A stretch of 64,000 bases of DNA from Pelagibaculum spongiae (GTDB lineage: Bacteria; Pseudomonadota; Gammaproteobacteria; Enterobacterales; Pelagibaculaceae), in the NCBI RefSeq assembly GCF_003097315.1, contig NZ_QDDL01000001.1, forward strand, positions 248,001-312,000, in the 5' to 3' direction. The notes beneath the pieces were generated by a model. That model made no database searches. It saw only the letters and a list, made by a program, of their open reading frames with translations, and was not told where the DNA came from. The position numbers and the translations under genes were made by a program. The first letter of the stretch is position 1, and every line of letters starts with the position of its first letter. Below, in pieces: positions 25,676-37,900 of the stretch.

Positions 25676-27184
25676 TTATACCGAATTATGCAGACTAATC
25701 TCACTGTCATTAAGTTCCGAATTACTCTTGGCTTGATCATTACGCTCGGCATCTAACCGGGCGAAATATGCATCATCAATATCGCCTGTTACATATTCAC
25801 CATTGAACACCGATGCATCAAAGTTAGTGATCTGACTTTTACTACCCCGCGTCGCATTCACTAATTGATCAAGGTCTTGATAAACCAACCAGTCTGCGCC
25901 AATTTGCTGTTGGATTTCTTCAACACTTCGCTCGTGGGCAATCAGTTCATCGGCGCTGGCCATGTCGATACCATAAACATTCGGGTAACGAACCGGCGGC
26001 GCAGCTGATGCAAAATAGACCTTAGCCGCACCGGCATCTCGTGCCATTTCGATGATCTGTTTACAGGTGGTACCACGAACAATCGAGTCATCGACTAGCA
26101 AAACATTTTTGCCTTGGAATTCCAAATCAATCGCATTTAGTTTTTGTCGCACCGACTTTTGACGCTGCTTTTGACCCGGCATGATAAAGGTTCGCGCGAT
26201 ATAACGGTTTTTTACAAAACCTTCGCGATATTTCACCCCTAGCTTCATGGCCAGTTCTAGCGCCGAAGTTCGGCTGGTATCTGGAATCGGAATCACTACA
26301 TCGATGTCATGCTCAGGCCGCTCGGCAATAATCTTGTCTGCCAGCGCTTCACCCATTCGCATTCGGGCTTTATAAACAGAAATACCATCCATTAATGAAT
26401 CAGGACGTGCCAAATAAACATGCTCAAAAAGACAAGGCGAATAGCTTGGATTATCGGCACATTGGCGGGTATTTAACTGACCCTCTTCGGTAATGCAAAT
26501 CGCTTCACCTGGTGCAATATCTCGTTCCAGTTCAAAGCCCAGCACGTTAAGCGCCACGCTTTCTGAAGCCACCATATATTCTTTGCCTAACTCGGTTTCC
26601 CGAGAGCCAAATACTACTGGACGAATACCGTTAGGATCGCGAAATGCCACCAGACCGAAACCAACGATCATTGCCACCACCGCATAGCCACCACGACACC
26701 AGCGATGCACTCGTTGAATCGCATCAAATACATCTTGATGGTCCAGCTTGAGCTTGCCTTGTCGTTGCAATTCACGGGCTAAAACATTCAGCAACACTTC
26801 TGAATCGGAGGTGGTATTTATATGGCGCATGTCTTCGCGATATAAATCCTGTTTAATCTGTTCTGCATTGGTTAGATTGCCGTTATGCGCCAACACAATT
26901 CCAAAAGGAGAGTTGACGTAAAAAGGCTGAGCTTCGGCTGAGCTATTACTACCGGCAGTTGGATATCTCACATGAGCAATACCGATATTGCCATGTAGTT
27001 TGCGCATGTGGCGAGTATGAAATACATCCTTAACCAGACCATTGTCTTTTCGCATCGACAATTTTCCGTTCTGGCAGGTGACGATTCCGGCGGCATCTTG
27101 CCCCCGATGCTGCAACACAGTTAACGCATCAAAAAGACTCTGGTTCACCGGCGAACGGGCGACCAGTCCTGCAATTCCACACAT
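25676..27184 (-). CDS. purF: Amidophosphoribosyltransferase
   Basis: First enzyme of de novo purine synthesis: PRPP plus glutamine to phosphoribosylamine. 502 aa. Cys2 of MCGIAGLV is the N-terminal glutaminase nucleophile, with [18 protein letters not shown] and HNGNLTN following. The C-terminal phosphoribosyltransferase domain has the PRPP loop [13 protein letters not shown] and the flap [12 protein letters not shown]. The enzyme is cytoplasmic. It lies downstream of cvpA by 212 bp in the classic cvpA-purF order. Confidence 0.97.
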   Translation of the reverse strand: MCGIAGLVARSPVNQSLFDALTVLQHRGQDAAGIVTCQNGKLSMRKDNGLVKDVFHTRHMRKLHGNIGIAHVRYPTAGSNSSAEAQPFYVNSPFGIVLAHNGNLTNAEQIKQDLYREDMRHINTTSDSEVLLNVLARELQRQGKLKLDHQDVFDAIQRVHRWCRGGYAVVAMIVGFGLVAFRDPNGIRPVVFGSRETELGKEYMVASESVALNVLGFELERDIAPGEAICITEEGQLNTRQCADNPSYSPCLFEHVYLARPDSLMDGISVYKARMRMGEALADKIIAERPEHDIDVVIPIPDTSRTSALELAMKLGVKYREGFVKNRYIARTFIMPGQKQRQKSVRQKLNAIDLEFQGKNVLLVDDSIVRGTTCKQIIEMARDAGAAKVYFASAAPPVRYPNVYGIDMASADELIAHERSVEEIQQQIGADWLVYQDLDQLVNATRGSKSQITNFDASVFNGEYVTGDIDDAYFARLDAERNDQAKSNSELNDSEISLHNSV

Positions 27185-27396
27185 TCTGCAACTACCTCGG
27201 ACATATATTAGGGCTTGTGCCCTGTGGCCTGAGTCTTTGCCCAGGTTCTTTTATCTTTCCAGCAAATTAAATTTACTGTCATTTTTGACTTACCAGCCCG
27301 ATCAGCTGGTAAATCTGCATATTTTATTAACCCACTATCAAGAAATAGCTATTAAGCAACAACATGTTTTGATAGTCAGTTACAACAACGCCCCGA

Positions 27397-27882
27397 TCAG
27401 CTGATCAAGGCGTTGGCTTGTTCTGGCAAGAATTGCTGCACCCAATTGGCCAACAATTCAAAATGAGGTATCAACTGTGAACCCTGCCACCAGGGATCTT
27501 GTACTAATGGCGTCCAGCTCATCAGCAATACCGCAACGGCAACCATTAAAACGCCGCGAGTTGCGCCAAAGAAAATCCCCAGCATCCGATCAGTTCCACT
27601 TAAACCGGTCGATTTTACCAATTGGCCAATCAGGAAATTAACTAGCGCGCCGATAATCAGCGTCACAACAAACAAGCATACGAAAGCCGCTGCAAAACGC
27701 AGTGATGGCGTATCAATACCCGCAGAGAAATGAATAGATAACGGTTCGGCAAATCTGACTGCCACGCCAAAGGCAGCAACCCAGACAACCAAAGAAAGTG
27801 CTTCGCGGGTAAAGCCGCGAACCAGGCTGATTAGAGTAGAAATTCCAACCAGACTAATGATGACCCAATCGATCCAGAGCAT
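27397..27882 (-). CDS. cvpA: CvpA family membrane protein
   Basis: 161 aa with four membrane helices. It opens MLWIDWVIISLVGISTLISLVRGFTREALSLVVW, the family signature, and has the GTDRMLGIFFGATRGVLMV segment. CvpA is linked to colicin V export and envelope stress tolerance in other bacteria; its molecular role is unresolved. It sits between dedD and purF as in pseudomonads and enterics. Confidence 0.93.
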   Translation of the reverse strand: MLWIDWVIISLVGISTLISLVRGFTREALSLVVWVAAFGVAVRFAEPLSIHFSAGIDTPSLRFAAAFVCLFVVTLIIGALVNFLIGQLVKSTGLSGTDRMLGIFFGATRGVLMVAVAVLLMSWTPLVQDPWWQGSQLIPHFELLANWVQQFLPEQANALIS

Positions 27883-27935
27883 GAAGGCTGTCAGGGCTGA
27901 TCAAAGATGGCGGCAGTCTAACAGAAGCCGGGGTA

Positions 27936-28529
27936 TCAGCCCAGCGGTCTGTAACTGATAATTTTCAGATCAGGAAATTCTTCCAGCAACTGCTCTTGGT
28001 AAGGCTCAAGCAATGATTTTTTTAACTCAGGCCCCGCCAAAACACGCCATAAAGAGCGCTCACCTGCATTACGATGCCGGTAAAATGCCGGAATTTTTTT
28101 GCCATTCAACCGACTGACTAGTTTTTTAGCTGATGCTTCGCTAGATAAGGTTGCTAATTGAACCACCCATGCTGGGCGAGTGGGGTCTGCTGGAACGGTT
28201 GATTTAACTACTAGCGGTTCAGTAACTGAAGGCGTACCAGTAGAAACCTCAACCGAAGAAGCACCAACAACCAGCCTATCAATTCGCGGTTGCTGCGCTA
28301 TATCCGTCGATTCAACCTGTTTTTCCATTTTGCTAATTTTATCTTGCAAGCTGGCGTGGTCAAATGGCAAAGGTTGCGCCACCGTTGCTTCAGGTTTTCG
28401 AGGCAACGGTTTCCATGGCACATGCTGGGGTTCCGGCGCCCCATCTGGTAACACTAAAGGCAAAATTATAATTGCCAGAATAGTTACGACAGAAAGTCCA
28501 ACGATCCTTTGTTGTACTTTTTTGTTCAA
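27936..28529 (-). CDS. dedD: SPOR-domain cell-division protein (DedD type)
   Basis: 197-aa bitopic inner-membrane protein. A single membrane helix (residues about 9-29, IVGLSVVTILAIIILPLVLP) is followed by a Pro-rich periplasmic linker and a C-terminal SPOR domain (AWVVQLATLSSEASAKKLVSRLNGKKIPAFYR ... WRVLAGPEL) that binds denuded septal peptidoglycan. The start is an unusual TTG at 28529: it overlaps the folC stop (TTGA), and is preceded by AGGAGAGG at ideal distance, so coupling to folC is likely. Confidence 0.88.
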   Translation of the reverse strand: MNKKVQQRIVGLSVVTILAIIILPLVLPDGAPEPQHVPWKPLPRKPEATVAQPLPFDHASLQDKISKMEKQVESTDIAQQPRIDRLVVGASSVEVSTGTPSVTEPLVVKSTVPADPTRPAWVVQLATLSSEASAKKLVSRLNGKKIPAFYRHRNAGERSLWRVLAGPELKKSLLEPYQEQLLEEFPDLKIISYRPLG

Positions 28530-29806
28530 GCCAACCTCTCCTGTTGAAAATATTGCATCGCTTGGGAAACCGTAAAAAACGAGCCAAAAATCAACACTCG
28601 ATCTTGCGGGCTTGCCTGCTGTAAAACCTGTGAAATAGCTTGGGCAACCGTATCACAGCGAGAGATATCAGCAACAGACAAATCTGACAACAAATCAGCC
28701 ATCGACTGACTACTACTTCCTCGCGGCATATCCAACCCGGCGACATACCAGCTATCGACAGAATCTAACAAAAACTGCAAGCTACCAGCTCGGTCTTTAT
28801 CAGACAACATAGCAATCACTGCATAGGTTTTACCCTGGCAATTTTGCTCAGCTAATTGCTTTTGCAAATTTTCTGCTGCTTGCGGGTTATGCGCCACGTC
28901 GACAATCACTTGCGGTGTTTGCATCACGGTTTGCATTCGACCGGTCAAACTGGCTTTTGCTACAGAAGTAGCCAATTTGTCTCGCTGCAGCGGTAAACAA
29001 TCTTGCAATAACTGACTGGCTTTTAATGCCAGCGAAATACTTTGCCAAGGTAATTGCAATTGATTAATTGCAATCGATTCACTGCCCGATTGCCACAACC
29101 AGCTTTTGTCGCTTTGGCGTTGCATTGAAAAATCATTGCCGGTCATTTGTAACTGCGCACCGACTAAAGCAGCTTCTTCGGCAATCGCTTTTGGCGGATT
29201 CATATCGCCATATAAAGCAGGTTTTCCTGCCCGCATAATACCGGCTTTTTCTCTGGCGATACCTTCAAGGTCATGCCCCAGATAATCCATATGGTCCAGT
29301 GCAATCGTGGTGACTATCGCCAAATCACAATCGGCAATATTGATTGCATCTAACCGGCCGCCCAAACCTACTTCTAGCAGCACCACATCGAGCTCAGCTT
29401 CAGATAAAATAATCAAGCCAGCCAAAGTAGTGAATTCAAAATAAGTCAGAGAAACACCGCCCTCCACATTTGTACGGGCAGCTTCGATTCGCGCTAGTGT
29501 TGCGCAAATTAATCCATCATCCGCTTCATTTCCTGCCAAACGAATGCGCTCGTTAAAACGAATCATGTGTGGCGAGGTATAACAGCCTACTTTATAGCCA
29601 GCATCGCTATAGATTTGTTCAAGGGTCGCAATGGTGCTGCCTTTGCCATTCGTGCCAGCAACGGTAACCACAGGAATTGAAAAGTTAGGCACGCCTAGCT
29701 TGTCTGCTACTTGCTTCAGCCGCCCCAACCCCAGCTCGATTGTGCTGGGGTGGAGTTGCTCAAGATAGCTTAGCCAGTCTGCCAAATTGCTTGGCAGTTG
29801 GCTCAT
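28526..29806 (-). CDS. folC: Bifunctional dihydrofolate synthase / folylpolyglutamate synthase
   Basis: Adds glutamate to dihydropteroate and to folates. 426 aa, Mur-ligase fold. The ATP loop is [10 protein letters not shown] (residues 49-58), with [26 protein letters not shown] and [24 protein letters not shown] following, and [11 protein letters not shown] in the C-terminal domain. It starts in an ATGA overlap with the accD stop and ends in a TTGA overlap with dedD. Confidence 0.96.
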   Translation of the reverse strand: MSQLPSNLADWLSYLEQLHPSTIELGLGRLKQVADKLGVPNFSIPVVTVAGTNGKGSTIATLEQIYSDAGYKVGCYTSPHMIRFNERIRLAGNEADDGLICATLARIEAARTNVEGGVSLTYFEFTTLAGLIILSEAELDVVLLEVGLGGRLDAINIADCDLAIVTTIALDHMDYLGHDLEGIAREKAGIMRAGKPALYGDMNPPKAIAEEAALVGAQLQMTGNDFSMQRQSDKSWLWQSGSESIAINQLQLPWQSISLALKASQLLQDCLPLQRDKLATSVAKASLTGRMQTVMQTPQVIVDVAHNPQAAENLQKQLAEQNCQGKTYAVIAMLSDKDRAGSLQFLLDSVDSWYVAGLDMPRGSSSQSMADLLSDLSVADISRCDTVAQAISQVLQQASPQDRVLIFGSFFTVSQAMQYFQQERLA

Positions 29807-30663
29807 ACAGCAGGTCGTAATTGAAGCTTGGAAAGAATTTCAGCAAGCTCATCGCGCATGTTATGACGCTCGATAATCATATCGATCGCGCCTTTTTCCA
29901 TTAAAAATTCTGCGCGCTGAAAGCCTTCAGGCAGGCTTTCACGAACCGTTTGCTCGATGACTCTAGGACCGGCAAAACCGATTAAAGCATTGGGCTCGGC
30001 TACGTTTAAATCACCTAACATGGCCAATGATGCCGAAACACCACCCATGGTTGGGTCGGTTAACACTGAAATAAACGGAACACCTTTTTGAGCTAATTTA
30101 GCCAAAACCGCACTGGTTTTTGCCATTTGCATCAAAGAGAATAAAGCTTCCTGCATTCTCGCGCCACCACTGGCAGAGAAGCAGATTAACGGTGCACCCG
30201 TTTCCAACGACTGATTCGCCGCCTGGACAAAACGCTCACCGACTACCGCGCCCATAGAACCGCCTTGGAAGGCAAATTCAAAAGCACACACCACTACAGG
30301 AGCGCCTTTCAGCGAACCTTTCATGGCAACCAGTGCGTCTTTCTCACCGGTGGCTTTTTGAGCCGTAGTAATACGATCTTTATACTTTTTAGTATCGCGG
30401 AATTTCAGGCGATCCACCGGCTCCAATGAGGCTCCAATTTCCTGACGATCTTCAGCATCCAGAAAAATATCCAAGCGGCGGCGCGCACCAATTCTCATGT
30501 GATGATCACATTTTGGGCACACGTCTAAACAGCGTGTTATTTCAGCACGATACAAAACCGATTCGCACTTTTTACATTTGATCCAGAGGCCTTCCGGCAC
30601 TCCTTTCTTTTGCCGGGATTCAGTACGAATCCGGGCAGGAATCAGTTTTTCAAACCAGCTCAT
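29803..30663 (-). CDS. accD: Acetyl-CoA carboxylase carboxyltransferase subunit beta
   Basis: Beta subunit of the carboxyltransferase that makes malonyl-CoA for fatty acid synthesis. 286 aa. The N-terminal zinc ribbon has Cys30, Cys33, Cys49 and Cys52 (CKKC and CPKC), then the crotonase-fold core with [24 protein letters not shown] and [16 protein letters not shown]. It is located between trpA and folC, a conserved gammaproteobacterial order. Confidence 0.97.
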   Translation of the reverse strand: MSWFEKLIPARIRTESRQKKGVPEGLWIKCKKCESVLYRAEITRCLDVCPKCDHHMRIGARRRLDIFLDAEDRQEIGASLEPVDRLKFRDTKKYKDRITTAQKATGEKDALVAMKGSLKGAPVVVCAFEFAFQGGSMGAVVGERFVQAANQSLETGAPLICFSASGGARMQEALFSLMQMAKTSAVLAKLAQKGVPFISVLTDPTMGGVSASLAMLGDLNVAEPNALIGFAGPRVIEQTVRESLPEGFQRAEFLMEKGAIDMIIERHNMRDELAEILSKLQLRPAV

Positions 30664-30678
30664 TCAATTTATTCCAGT

Positions 30679-31491
30679 TCAGTTAATCTCATTATCCATA
30701 GCCTTTCTCATGGACGAGATCATCGACTCCAATTTAGCGGGTGCTGAGGCAGGATCATCGTTTGATGCTTCCAACTGGCGAACCAGTACGCTGCCTACAA
30801 TGACACCATCACTTACTTTGGAGACAGCCGCCGCAGTTTCTGGCGTGCTGATACCAAACCCGACGCCAATTGGCACTCGAGTATGTTCGCGAATCTCAGC
30901 TACTTTTTTCTCGACAGCATCAACATCAAGGTTGGCGCTGCCGGTGACCCCCTTAAGCGAAACATAGTAAACATAGCCGCTGGCCAATGCGCAGATTCGT
31001 TTAATCCGGTCTTCTGGCGAAGTCGGTGCCAAAAGAAAAATAGGATCAATTCCACGCGCCTGAAAAATTTCTGCAGGCTCGGCCGCCTCCTCAGGTGGCA
31101 TGTCTACTAGCAAAATGCCATCAACACCTGCATCCGACGCCTTGTCAGCAAAGGTTGGATACCCCATATGCTCAACCGGATTTAGGTAGCCCATTAATAC
31201 AACGGGCGTTGTTGCGTCTTTTTGCCTAAAAGTTCGAACCATATCAAACACGTGAATTGGAGAAACGCCTTTTGCTAGCGCTCGCTCACAAGCATGCTGA
31301 ATGACCGGACCGTCTGCCATGGGATCAGAGAAAGGTACCCCTAGCTCGATGATATCTGCTCCACCCTCTACGAGGGAATGCATAACATCAACGGTTATCG
31401 AAGGATCTGGATCACCGGCAGTAATATAAGGGATCAGCGCTTTACGACCTTGGGCTGCAAGCTTTGAAAAAGTCTCGGCAATTCTGCTCAT
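30679..31491 (-). CDS. trpA: Tryptophan synthase alpha chain
   Basis: Cleaves indole-glycerol phosphate to indole, which channels to TrpB. 270 aa with the catalytic Glu49 ([11 protein letters not shown]) and Asp60 (MADGPVIQ) at the canonical numbers, and [10 protein letters not shown] for phosphate binding. Its ATG overlaps the trpB stop by 4 bp (ATGA), so alpha and beta are co-translated, fitting the alpha2beta2 complex. Confidence 0.97.
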   Translation of the reverse strand: MSRIAETFSKLAAQGRKALIPYITAGDPDPSITVDVMHSLVEGGADIIELGVPFSDPMADGPVIQHACERALAKGVSPIHVFDMVRTFRQKDATTPVVLMGYLNPVEHMGYPTFADKASDAGVDGILLVDMPPEEAAEPAEIFQARGIDPIFLLAPTSPEDRIKRICALASGYVYYVSLKGVTGSANLDVDAVEKKVAEIREHTRVPIGVGFGISTPETAAAVSKVSDGVIVGSVLVRQLEASNDDPASAPAKLESMISSMRKAMDNEIN

Positions 31492-32711
31492 AGTAAATCC
31501 CCTAACGTCACACCATCGATTTGCGCAACAGTATGAATATCCTTATCGCCACGACCCGATAAATTAATCACGACCACTTGATCTTTGCTCATTTCAGCGG
31601 CCATTTTCATACCATGGGCCACTGCATGACTGGATTCTAATGCAGGTAAAATACCTTCAGTCCGATTCAGCGTTCTAAATGCCGCTAAAGCTTCGTCATC
31701 ATTAATCGCACAATACTCAGCACGTTTAATATCTTTGAGCCATGAATGCTCAGGGCCAACACCTGGATAATCCAAACCGGCAGATACCGAATGGGTTTCG
31801 ATAATCTGTCCATGTTCATCGGCCATCAAGTAAGTACGATTGCCATGCAATACGCCGACTTTACCAACGGTTAATGGCGCAGCGTGCTTGCCGGTTTCAA
31901 TACCCAAACCACCCGCTTCCACACCAATTAAACGCACTTCTTTGTCGTTAAGAAATGGATGGAAAATACCAATCGCGTTAGATCCACCACCGACACAAGC
32001 TACCACTGCATCTGGCAGTCGCCCTTCCAGTTGTTGGATTTGCTTACGCGCTTCTACACCGATCACTCGCTGGAAGTCACGTACCATTTCTGGATACGGA
32101 TGCGGCCCGGCCACTGTGCCGATAATATAAAAGGTGTCATCGACATTGGTTACCCAATCGCGCATTGCATCATTTAATGCATCTTTTAAAGTGCGCGAAC
32201 CTGAAGTTACTGGACGCACTTCAGCACCCAATAATTTCATTCGATAAACATTTAATGCTTGGCGGGCGATATCGTCTGCGCCCATGTAAACAATGCATTG
32301 CAAACCAAAACGAGCACATACCGTGGCAGTCGCTACGCCGTGCTGGCCAGCACCGGTTTCAGCAATAATGCGCTTTTTGCCCATTTTGCGTGCTAACAAT
32401 ACCTGGCCGATGGTGTTGTTGATTTTATGTGCGCCGGTGTGATTAAGGTCTTCACGCTTCAAATAGATCTTGGCACCGCCAACATCCCGAGTTAAATGTT
32501 CCGCAAAATACAACGGTGAAGGACGACCCACAAAATGCTTAAGGTCGCTTTTATATTCTTCAAGGAACTCAGGATCATTGCGGCTACTTTGCCAAGCCTT
32601 GTCGAGCGCCTCAAGTGATGCCATTAAAGTCTCGGAAACAAATTTTCCACCGAAGCGCCCAAAACGCCCCTCAGCATCGGGCTGCATGCACAAGTCTTTT
32701 TGCTCAGTCAC
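31488..32711 (-). CDS. trpB: Tryptophan synthase beta chain
   Basis: PLP enzyme joining indole and serine to give tryptophan. 407 aa. The PLP lysine is Lys96 in [23 protein letters not shown] binds the PLP phosphate, and LSGRGDKD is near the C-terminus. The start is taken as GTG 32711, with AAGGAG 6 nt upstream inside the end of trpF, giving an 8-bp overlap; the ATG 8 codons later lacks such a site. Confidence 0.96.
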   Translation of the reverse strand: MTEQKDLCMQPDAEGRFGRFGGKFVSETLMASLEALDKAWQSSRNDPEFLEEYKSDLKHFVGRPSPLYFAEHLTRDVGGAKIYLKREDLNHTGAHKINNTIGQVLLARKMGKKRIIAETGAGQHGVATATVCARFGLQCIVYMGADDIARQALNVYRMKLLGAEVRPVTSGSRTLKDALNDAMRDWVTNVDDTFYIIGTVAGPHPYPEMVRDFQRVIGVEARKQIQQLEGRLPDAVVACVGGGSNAIGIFHPFLNDKEVRLIGVEAGGLGIETGKHAAPLTVGKVGVLHGNRTYLMADEHGQIIETHSVSAGLDYPGVGPEHSWLKDIKRAEYCAINDDEALAAFRTLNRTEGILPALESSHAVAHGMKMAAEMSKDQVVVINLSGRGDKDIHTVAQIDGVTLGDLL

Positions 32712-33318
32712 CTTTAACTCCTTGAATAAACTGCCGCACTAGTTGCGGATCTTTTTTTCCTGCGGAGGCTTCAACGCCACCGCTAACATCAACACCGTAA
32801 AGCTTACTGCTTCCCAGTGCCAAAGAGACATTCTGAGGGTTTAACCCACCAGCAAGAATAATTGGCTTTGCCAATTGATCGGGAATTTGAGACCAGTCAA
32901 AGGTCTCTCCAGTTCCGCCATATTCTCCGGGTTTGAATGCATCTAACAATAATGCCTGGGCATTAGGATGCATTTTGGCTATTTGGTGCAGATCAACATC
33001 TGGCTTCATACGAACCGCCCTTAAATAAGGGTGATTGAACTGTTCACAAAACTCAGGGGACTCATCACCATGAAACTGAGGAAGTAAGCCTGGCCATCGG
33101 TCCAGTAAAGATTGAACAAACGCTGTTTGTGCATTTACAAACAAGCCAACCGGCGTCACATGCCCGGGCAATTGATCAATAATTGCCGCAGCCTGTTCAA
33201 CGCTGACATAACGCTTGCTCTTTTCAAAGAACACAAATCCAAGTGCATCGGCTCCAGATTCAACTGCAACCTGCGCATCCTGATCACGGGTGATCCCACA
33301 GATTTTGATCCAAACCAC
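32704..33318 (-). CDS. trpF: Phosphoribosylanthranilate isomerase
   Basis: Third step of the tryptophan branch. 204-aa TIM barrel with the catalytic Cys7 in [24 protein letters not shown], the catalytic Asp in [20 protein letters not shown], and [16 protein letters not shown] for phosphate binding. It starts with GTG 33318. It is the first gene of a trpF-trpB-trpA-accD-folC-dedD string on the minus strand, a layout separate from trpE/trpGDC as in several gammaproteobacteria. Confidence 0.96.
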   Translation of the reverse strand: MVWIKICGITRDQDAQVAVESGADALGFVFFEKSKRYVSVEQAAAIIDQLPGHVTPVGLFVNAQTAFVQSLLDRWPGLLPQFHGDESPEFCEQFNHPYLRAVRMKPDVDLHQIAKMHPNAQALLLDAFKPGEYGGTGETFDWSQIPDQLAKPIILAGGLNPQNVSLALGSSKLYGVDVSGGVEASAGKKDPQLVRQFIQGVKGD

Positions 33319-33414
33319 TAAACGCTACCTACCCCAAAAATCAAAAGAACCAGTAAAGAGTGACGCTACTGGAATACATTGTTATTCAACAAACATTGAA
33401 TGAAATGCGCCAAA

Positions 33415-33453
33415 ACGATCATTTGATCGTAAACCAACAAAGGAAATTTCCTT
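33415..33453. promoter_or_regulatory. Two short palindromes upstream of trpF
   Basis: ACGATCATTTGATCGT (33415-33430) and AAGGAAATTTCCTT (33440-33453) are near-perfect and perfect palindromes in the 148-bp spacer between truA and trpF. They could be operators of the trpF promoter or the end of the truA transcript; no T-run makes a clear terminator. Confidence 0.35.
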
Positions 33454-33466
33454 ATAAGGAATAACC

Positions 33467-34270
33467 TTAACAGGGGGGCAAGCCGGATTCCAGAAACAAA
33501 GGTCCGATTGCGTGTTTAGGTAAGTTAAATTGTTCTGGGTAATCAACTTCCACCAGAAACAATCCATTCGGCGGTGCAGTAATACCTGCCTGGCTTCGAT
33601 CCTTAGCTTCCATTAATTCAGCCGTCCAGGCAACCGGTTTCAAGCCAGCACCGACCTCCATCAGCGCCCCAGCAATATTCCTAACCATATGATAAAGAAA
33701 AGCATTAGCTTTAATATCGATGATCACATACTCAGCTTGGCGGAATACATGGATATGCCGCATAAAACGCCAAGGGGTATTAGATTGACAACCATGCGCT
33801 CGAAATGAGGAAAAATCTCGCTCACCCAACATCGATTGGGCCGCCAAGTGCATCAGTTTTTCATCCAATGGGCGGCGGTTCCAACTGAGGTGTTTACCAA
33901 ACAAAGCAGGACGCAGCGGCGTATTGGCAATCACATACCGATAACGCCGGGCAGTCGCACTGAAGCGGGCATGAAAATCATCAGAAACCGGCTTAACCCA
34001 TTTAAAACTGACACCATCCGGCAAGTTAGTATTACCGCCAAAAGTCCAAGCACGCTCATCGCGAACTGCATCGGTTTCAAAATGAACAACCTGTCCTGTC
34101 GCATGAACGCCGGCATCAGTTCTACCGGCACAATGTACCGTTACCGGATGGTTGGCAATTTTCGACAGAGACCGCTCTACAAAAAGTTGTACTGTATGAA
34201 CATCATCTTTCTGTCGCTGCCAGCCTTTAAATGCCTGGCCATCGTACTCAACACCTGCCGCAAATTTCAT
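33467..34270 (-). CDS. truA: tRNA pseudouridine(38-40) synthase
   Basis: Converts U38-U40 of tRNA anticodon stem-loops to pseudouridine. 267 aa. [20 protein letters not shown] is the family opening, [18 protein letters not shown] carries the catalytic Asp52, and [19 protein letters not shown] is the conserved C-terminal helix. truA upstream of trpF is a widespread arrangement in this class. Confidence 0.96.
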   Translation of the reverse strand: MKFAAGVEYDGQAFKGWQRQKDDVHTVQLFVERSLSKIANHPVTVHCAGRTDAGVHATGQVVHFETDAVRDERAWTFGGNTNLPDGVSFKWVKPVSDDFHARFSATARRYRYVIANTPLRPALFGKHLSWNRRPLDEKLMHLAAQSMLGERDFSSFRAHGCQSNTPWRFMRHIHVFRQAEYVIIDIKANAFLYHMVRNIAGALMEVGAGLKPVAWTAELMEAKDRSQAGITAPPNGLFLVEVDYPEQFNLPKHAIGPLFLESGLPPC

Positions 34271-34977
34271 TTGATTCTCTTAACACTGAAAGTCCAACTG
34301 CTCGCTATTGGCTAAAACGCCGCGACAGCAAATAATCGGCATTATACCCAAACCACCTCAAGATGCAGGATTCACATCGCCATCTTGGAGTGGCTTGGGT
34401 ATATACCGAAATACAACAGCATGCTGGTGATTCAATTGAAGCAGCCAATTTGAGTCGTCATGGCTTTGTGGTCAAAACTTTGTTGATGCAAACTTCTATT
34501 AGCGACTCCAATACAAACTCTCACTTTTCAAAAATTAAAAAATTATTTATCACGTTTTTAAAAAGTTTTTTATTCGGCTTTAATGCTTCCTCTTTTAATT
34601 AAAAACAAACCACCCTTTCAGAAACCCTATAACAAAATATTGGCAACTCACAATACAAACATTCTACGCAGACCAAACCATGCTTAATCAAGCGAAAACA
34701 CTAACAAAAACTTAACTAATAACTCTTTAAAACATCAATTTCAGTATACCGGACTACCAGTTACACCAAGTACAGCCCCACAGAGCCGCCAAGCGACTTA
34801 ATTGGCATTAACATTGATATCATCACTTTAATCTATTCCATTTCCATTCTTTTAATTTGTAATTGTATGACAGGTTTTGTCGAAATAAGCAGCTGCGCTC
34901 GCTTGGCTTAATTGCAATGCTTACGGCTTTTTCTGACAACCCGTTACAAGCAATCAGTTGAAATAGGCGGTTCTATT
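34271..34977. other. Long AT-rich spacer between truA and the first pilY1 gene
   Basis: Divergent 707-bp region carrying the promoters for truA and for pilY1. Apart from the inverted repeat at 34343-34403, it has no supported gene; a plus-strand open frame at about 34363-34602 starts inside that repeat and is low-complexity. No minor pilin gene is present here, which is where one would expect them. Confidence 0.4.
34343..34403. repeat. Palindromic dispersed-repeat-like element
   Basis: Inverted arms of 23 bp: TATACCCAAACCACCTCAAG.. at 34343-34365 and its near reverse complement ending ..GGCTTGGGTATA at 34381-34403. The form recalls short intergenic palindromic elements of enteric bacteria whose ends read TATACCC...GGGTATA. 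Only one copy is in the window. Confidence 0.6.
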
Positions 34978-37900
34978 ATGAAAAAACAGGCTTTAGCCAA
35001 CATATCAGGGCTCAGCTTACTGGTATTTGCATCAGCCGCCCAGGCAGTCTCAAATACTGGTGATGGCGCTACAACATTAAGTGATGGGCCGTTATTTGTG
35101 CGCCAGGGTGTCGAGCCTAATCTGATTCTAACATTAGACGACTCAAACAGTATGCGTAGAGCACTGATTGATGGCAGTAATTTGGGCTTATACAAAAATA
35201 TGAGCCCAGAATTTAATGAGCTGTATTTTAATCCAGGCACTCCGAGCAACCCAATTATTTATATGCCACCAAAACATGCAGATGGCACGCCTTATCAAAC
35301 CAGCTGGAATAGAGCTTATGTCAGTGGTTTCAAAAAAGACTTAAATGGTGATGGCAATGAAGACTTCGTCGATCTTTCGGTTAATTTTCGACCTACAGGC
35401 TTATTTCCATTAACCTCACGAGACCTTCAAAGAACCGTCGCGGAAAATGACGACAGGCACCAAATTATAGATCCGGATGGATTGCAGATGTTGCAATGGC
35501 ATCCCCACGGACTATTACAACCAGTAAATCTTGGTCACGCAGATCATCCCGGCCATGATGACAACGAGCTAAGAAAAGCTGGCGAATCAGCTTACTATTA
35601 CCAATTCAAAAGTACATGTGATAGATCAGTTGCAGCAAATGCAGCAAATATCAATAATACTAATTGTTTTGAAAAAAAAGGAATTCCAGCATCTCAGCAA
35701 CAAAATTTTGCTAATTGGTATTCATTTTATCGTACCCGGTTATTAGCCACTCAGACTGTTTCTAATCTAGCTTTTTCAGATTTAGATGAAAATTTCAGAG
35801 TGGGCTGGCAAGGCATGCTGTCTTGTTACCTTGAAGACCCCGCCCCCGCGAATGCTCCAGAAGCATGCCAAACCAATGGCCGAACTATAGACAACCGAGT
35901 GCTTCCCTTTACGCCGCAGCACAAACAAAATCTAATAGAATGGCTTGAAGATATTCCAGTTCGCGACAGCACACCGACTCGCGAGGCCATGTATCGTGCT
36001 GGAGAATGGTATAAAAATACCACCGCCAGAGGCCCATATGCTGTATTTGATCGAACAACTGGGCTAGCTGCAGCGCCTGCTGCAAGTGGTGCATCTAGTT
36101 GTCGAAAGAACTATCATCTATTAATGACTGACGGCACCTTTACATCTACGAACTACAACAGAAGATCCAATGATAGCACCACTGCAAGTCTAGCGGCTGT
36201 AGATGATTACGTTGCAGCGACTGCTACACATAATGCCGATAATATAAATCAGACCTTAGGGGATGGTTTAACCGAATATACCCCCCGCACACCATTTAAA
36301 TCAGTTGCACCTAAAAGCCTCGCCAGCATGGCTTTTTACTACTGGGCTACTGACTTAACGGGATCGGCATTAGATAATAATGTTGCAATTTCGGAAGATG
36401 CAATTAGAGAACCATGGAATGCCAGATATAATTCAGCAACTTGGCAACACATGGTGAATTTCACAGTTGGGTTAGGGCTAAACAGCCTATTGAACGATGG
36501 TGACTATAACGGCAATACCTATGGTGGACTCTACGATCGCATCATAAACAGCCCTGGAGATGTCGGTGTAAATTGGCCTTCAACTGGCTTCGATGGTAGT
36601 GGTAACGCTCGAACTAAAGTACTTGATTTATGGCACGCAGCAGTTAATTCTCGCGGTCAGTTTTTTAGCGCTTCTAATCCACAAAACCTACAAGCCGCTT
36701 TTAGAACAATTTTTGGCAATCTCAGCGAAGAAATACCTGCTGCTCAAGTTGGTTTTTCTGGCGCAACTTTAGGCACGGCTGACTTTGCTTTTTCCTCTTC
36801 ATTCAATAGTCAAAATTGGTCTGGTGAAGTAAAGGCCAATAAATTATTTTCCAATAGCCAGCCACCGCAATTGCTCACAAATTCAATCCCTTTGGTACTT
36901 AACAATGGCTCTGAAGTTACTGCATCTGGCGTACTAAATGCTCAATCAGCATCAGATCGAAATATTAAGCTTGCTAGAAAAACTGCCACTGGCTTTTCTC
37001 TGATTGATTTTTCATGGAATAGTTTAAATACTGCCGAAAAATCATTAATGAATGTAAATAGCTCGCTACTTGCAGATAATAAAGGGCAACAAAGATTAAA
37101 TTGGCTTCGAGGAGATAGAAACAATACTCAAATTAATCAACTGCGGACAGAGCAAAACCGTTTAGGCGATATTACTGCAGCAGCACCTGTGTATGTTGGA
37201 AAGCCCGACAGCTATGGCTTGTCGACGCTGACGCCGGAAGGAACTAGTTACGAGTCTTTTATGACAAGACAAGCTAATCGGTCTCCTAGACTTTATGTTG
37301 CAAGCAATGATGGCATGCTGCATTCATTCAATGTTGATGCTAATGAATTAAATGTAAATGGCGGAAGCATTCTAAGCAGCGGTGATTTCTTTAAAGAAGA
37401 GTTCGCCTACATACCTTCAGATTTACTAGATAAATTACCACGGTTAACTGACCAAGAATATAATCACCAATATTATTTAGACGTCACACCGACTGTTCAA
37501 GATGTTTATGCTTCAGGTAGCTGGAAAACCATTTTAATTGGTGGCATGCGCGGTGCTCGAAGTATTTACGCATTAGATATTACTGACCCAGACAACATAT
37601 CTTTGCTATGGGAATTTAATGAAAAAAGCAACCCTTTGTTGAATTCTGAATTACTCGGCCATACCTATGCCAAGCCAGTCGTTGCAAGATTAGCGGACGG
37701 TAAATGGTACGCGCTAGTCAGTAATGGCTATGATAATCAGAGCGATGGCTTACCATCCTCTGGTAAAGCGGCATTGTTTGTTATCCGGATTGAAGATGGT
37801 GAATTAGTTAAGACTTTACAAACCAGCCCCGGCAGCGCAACTAACCCGAATGGTTTATCAGAAGTCGCTTTAGCGGATATTAACGGTGATTTAATTACTG

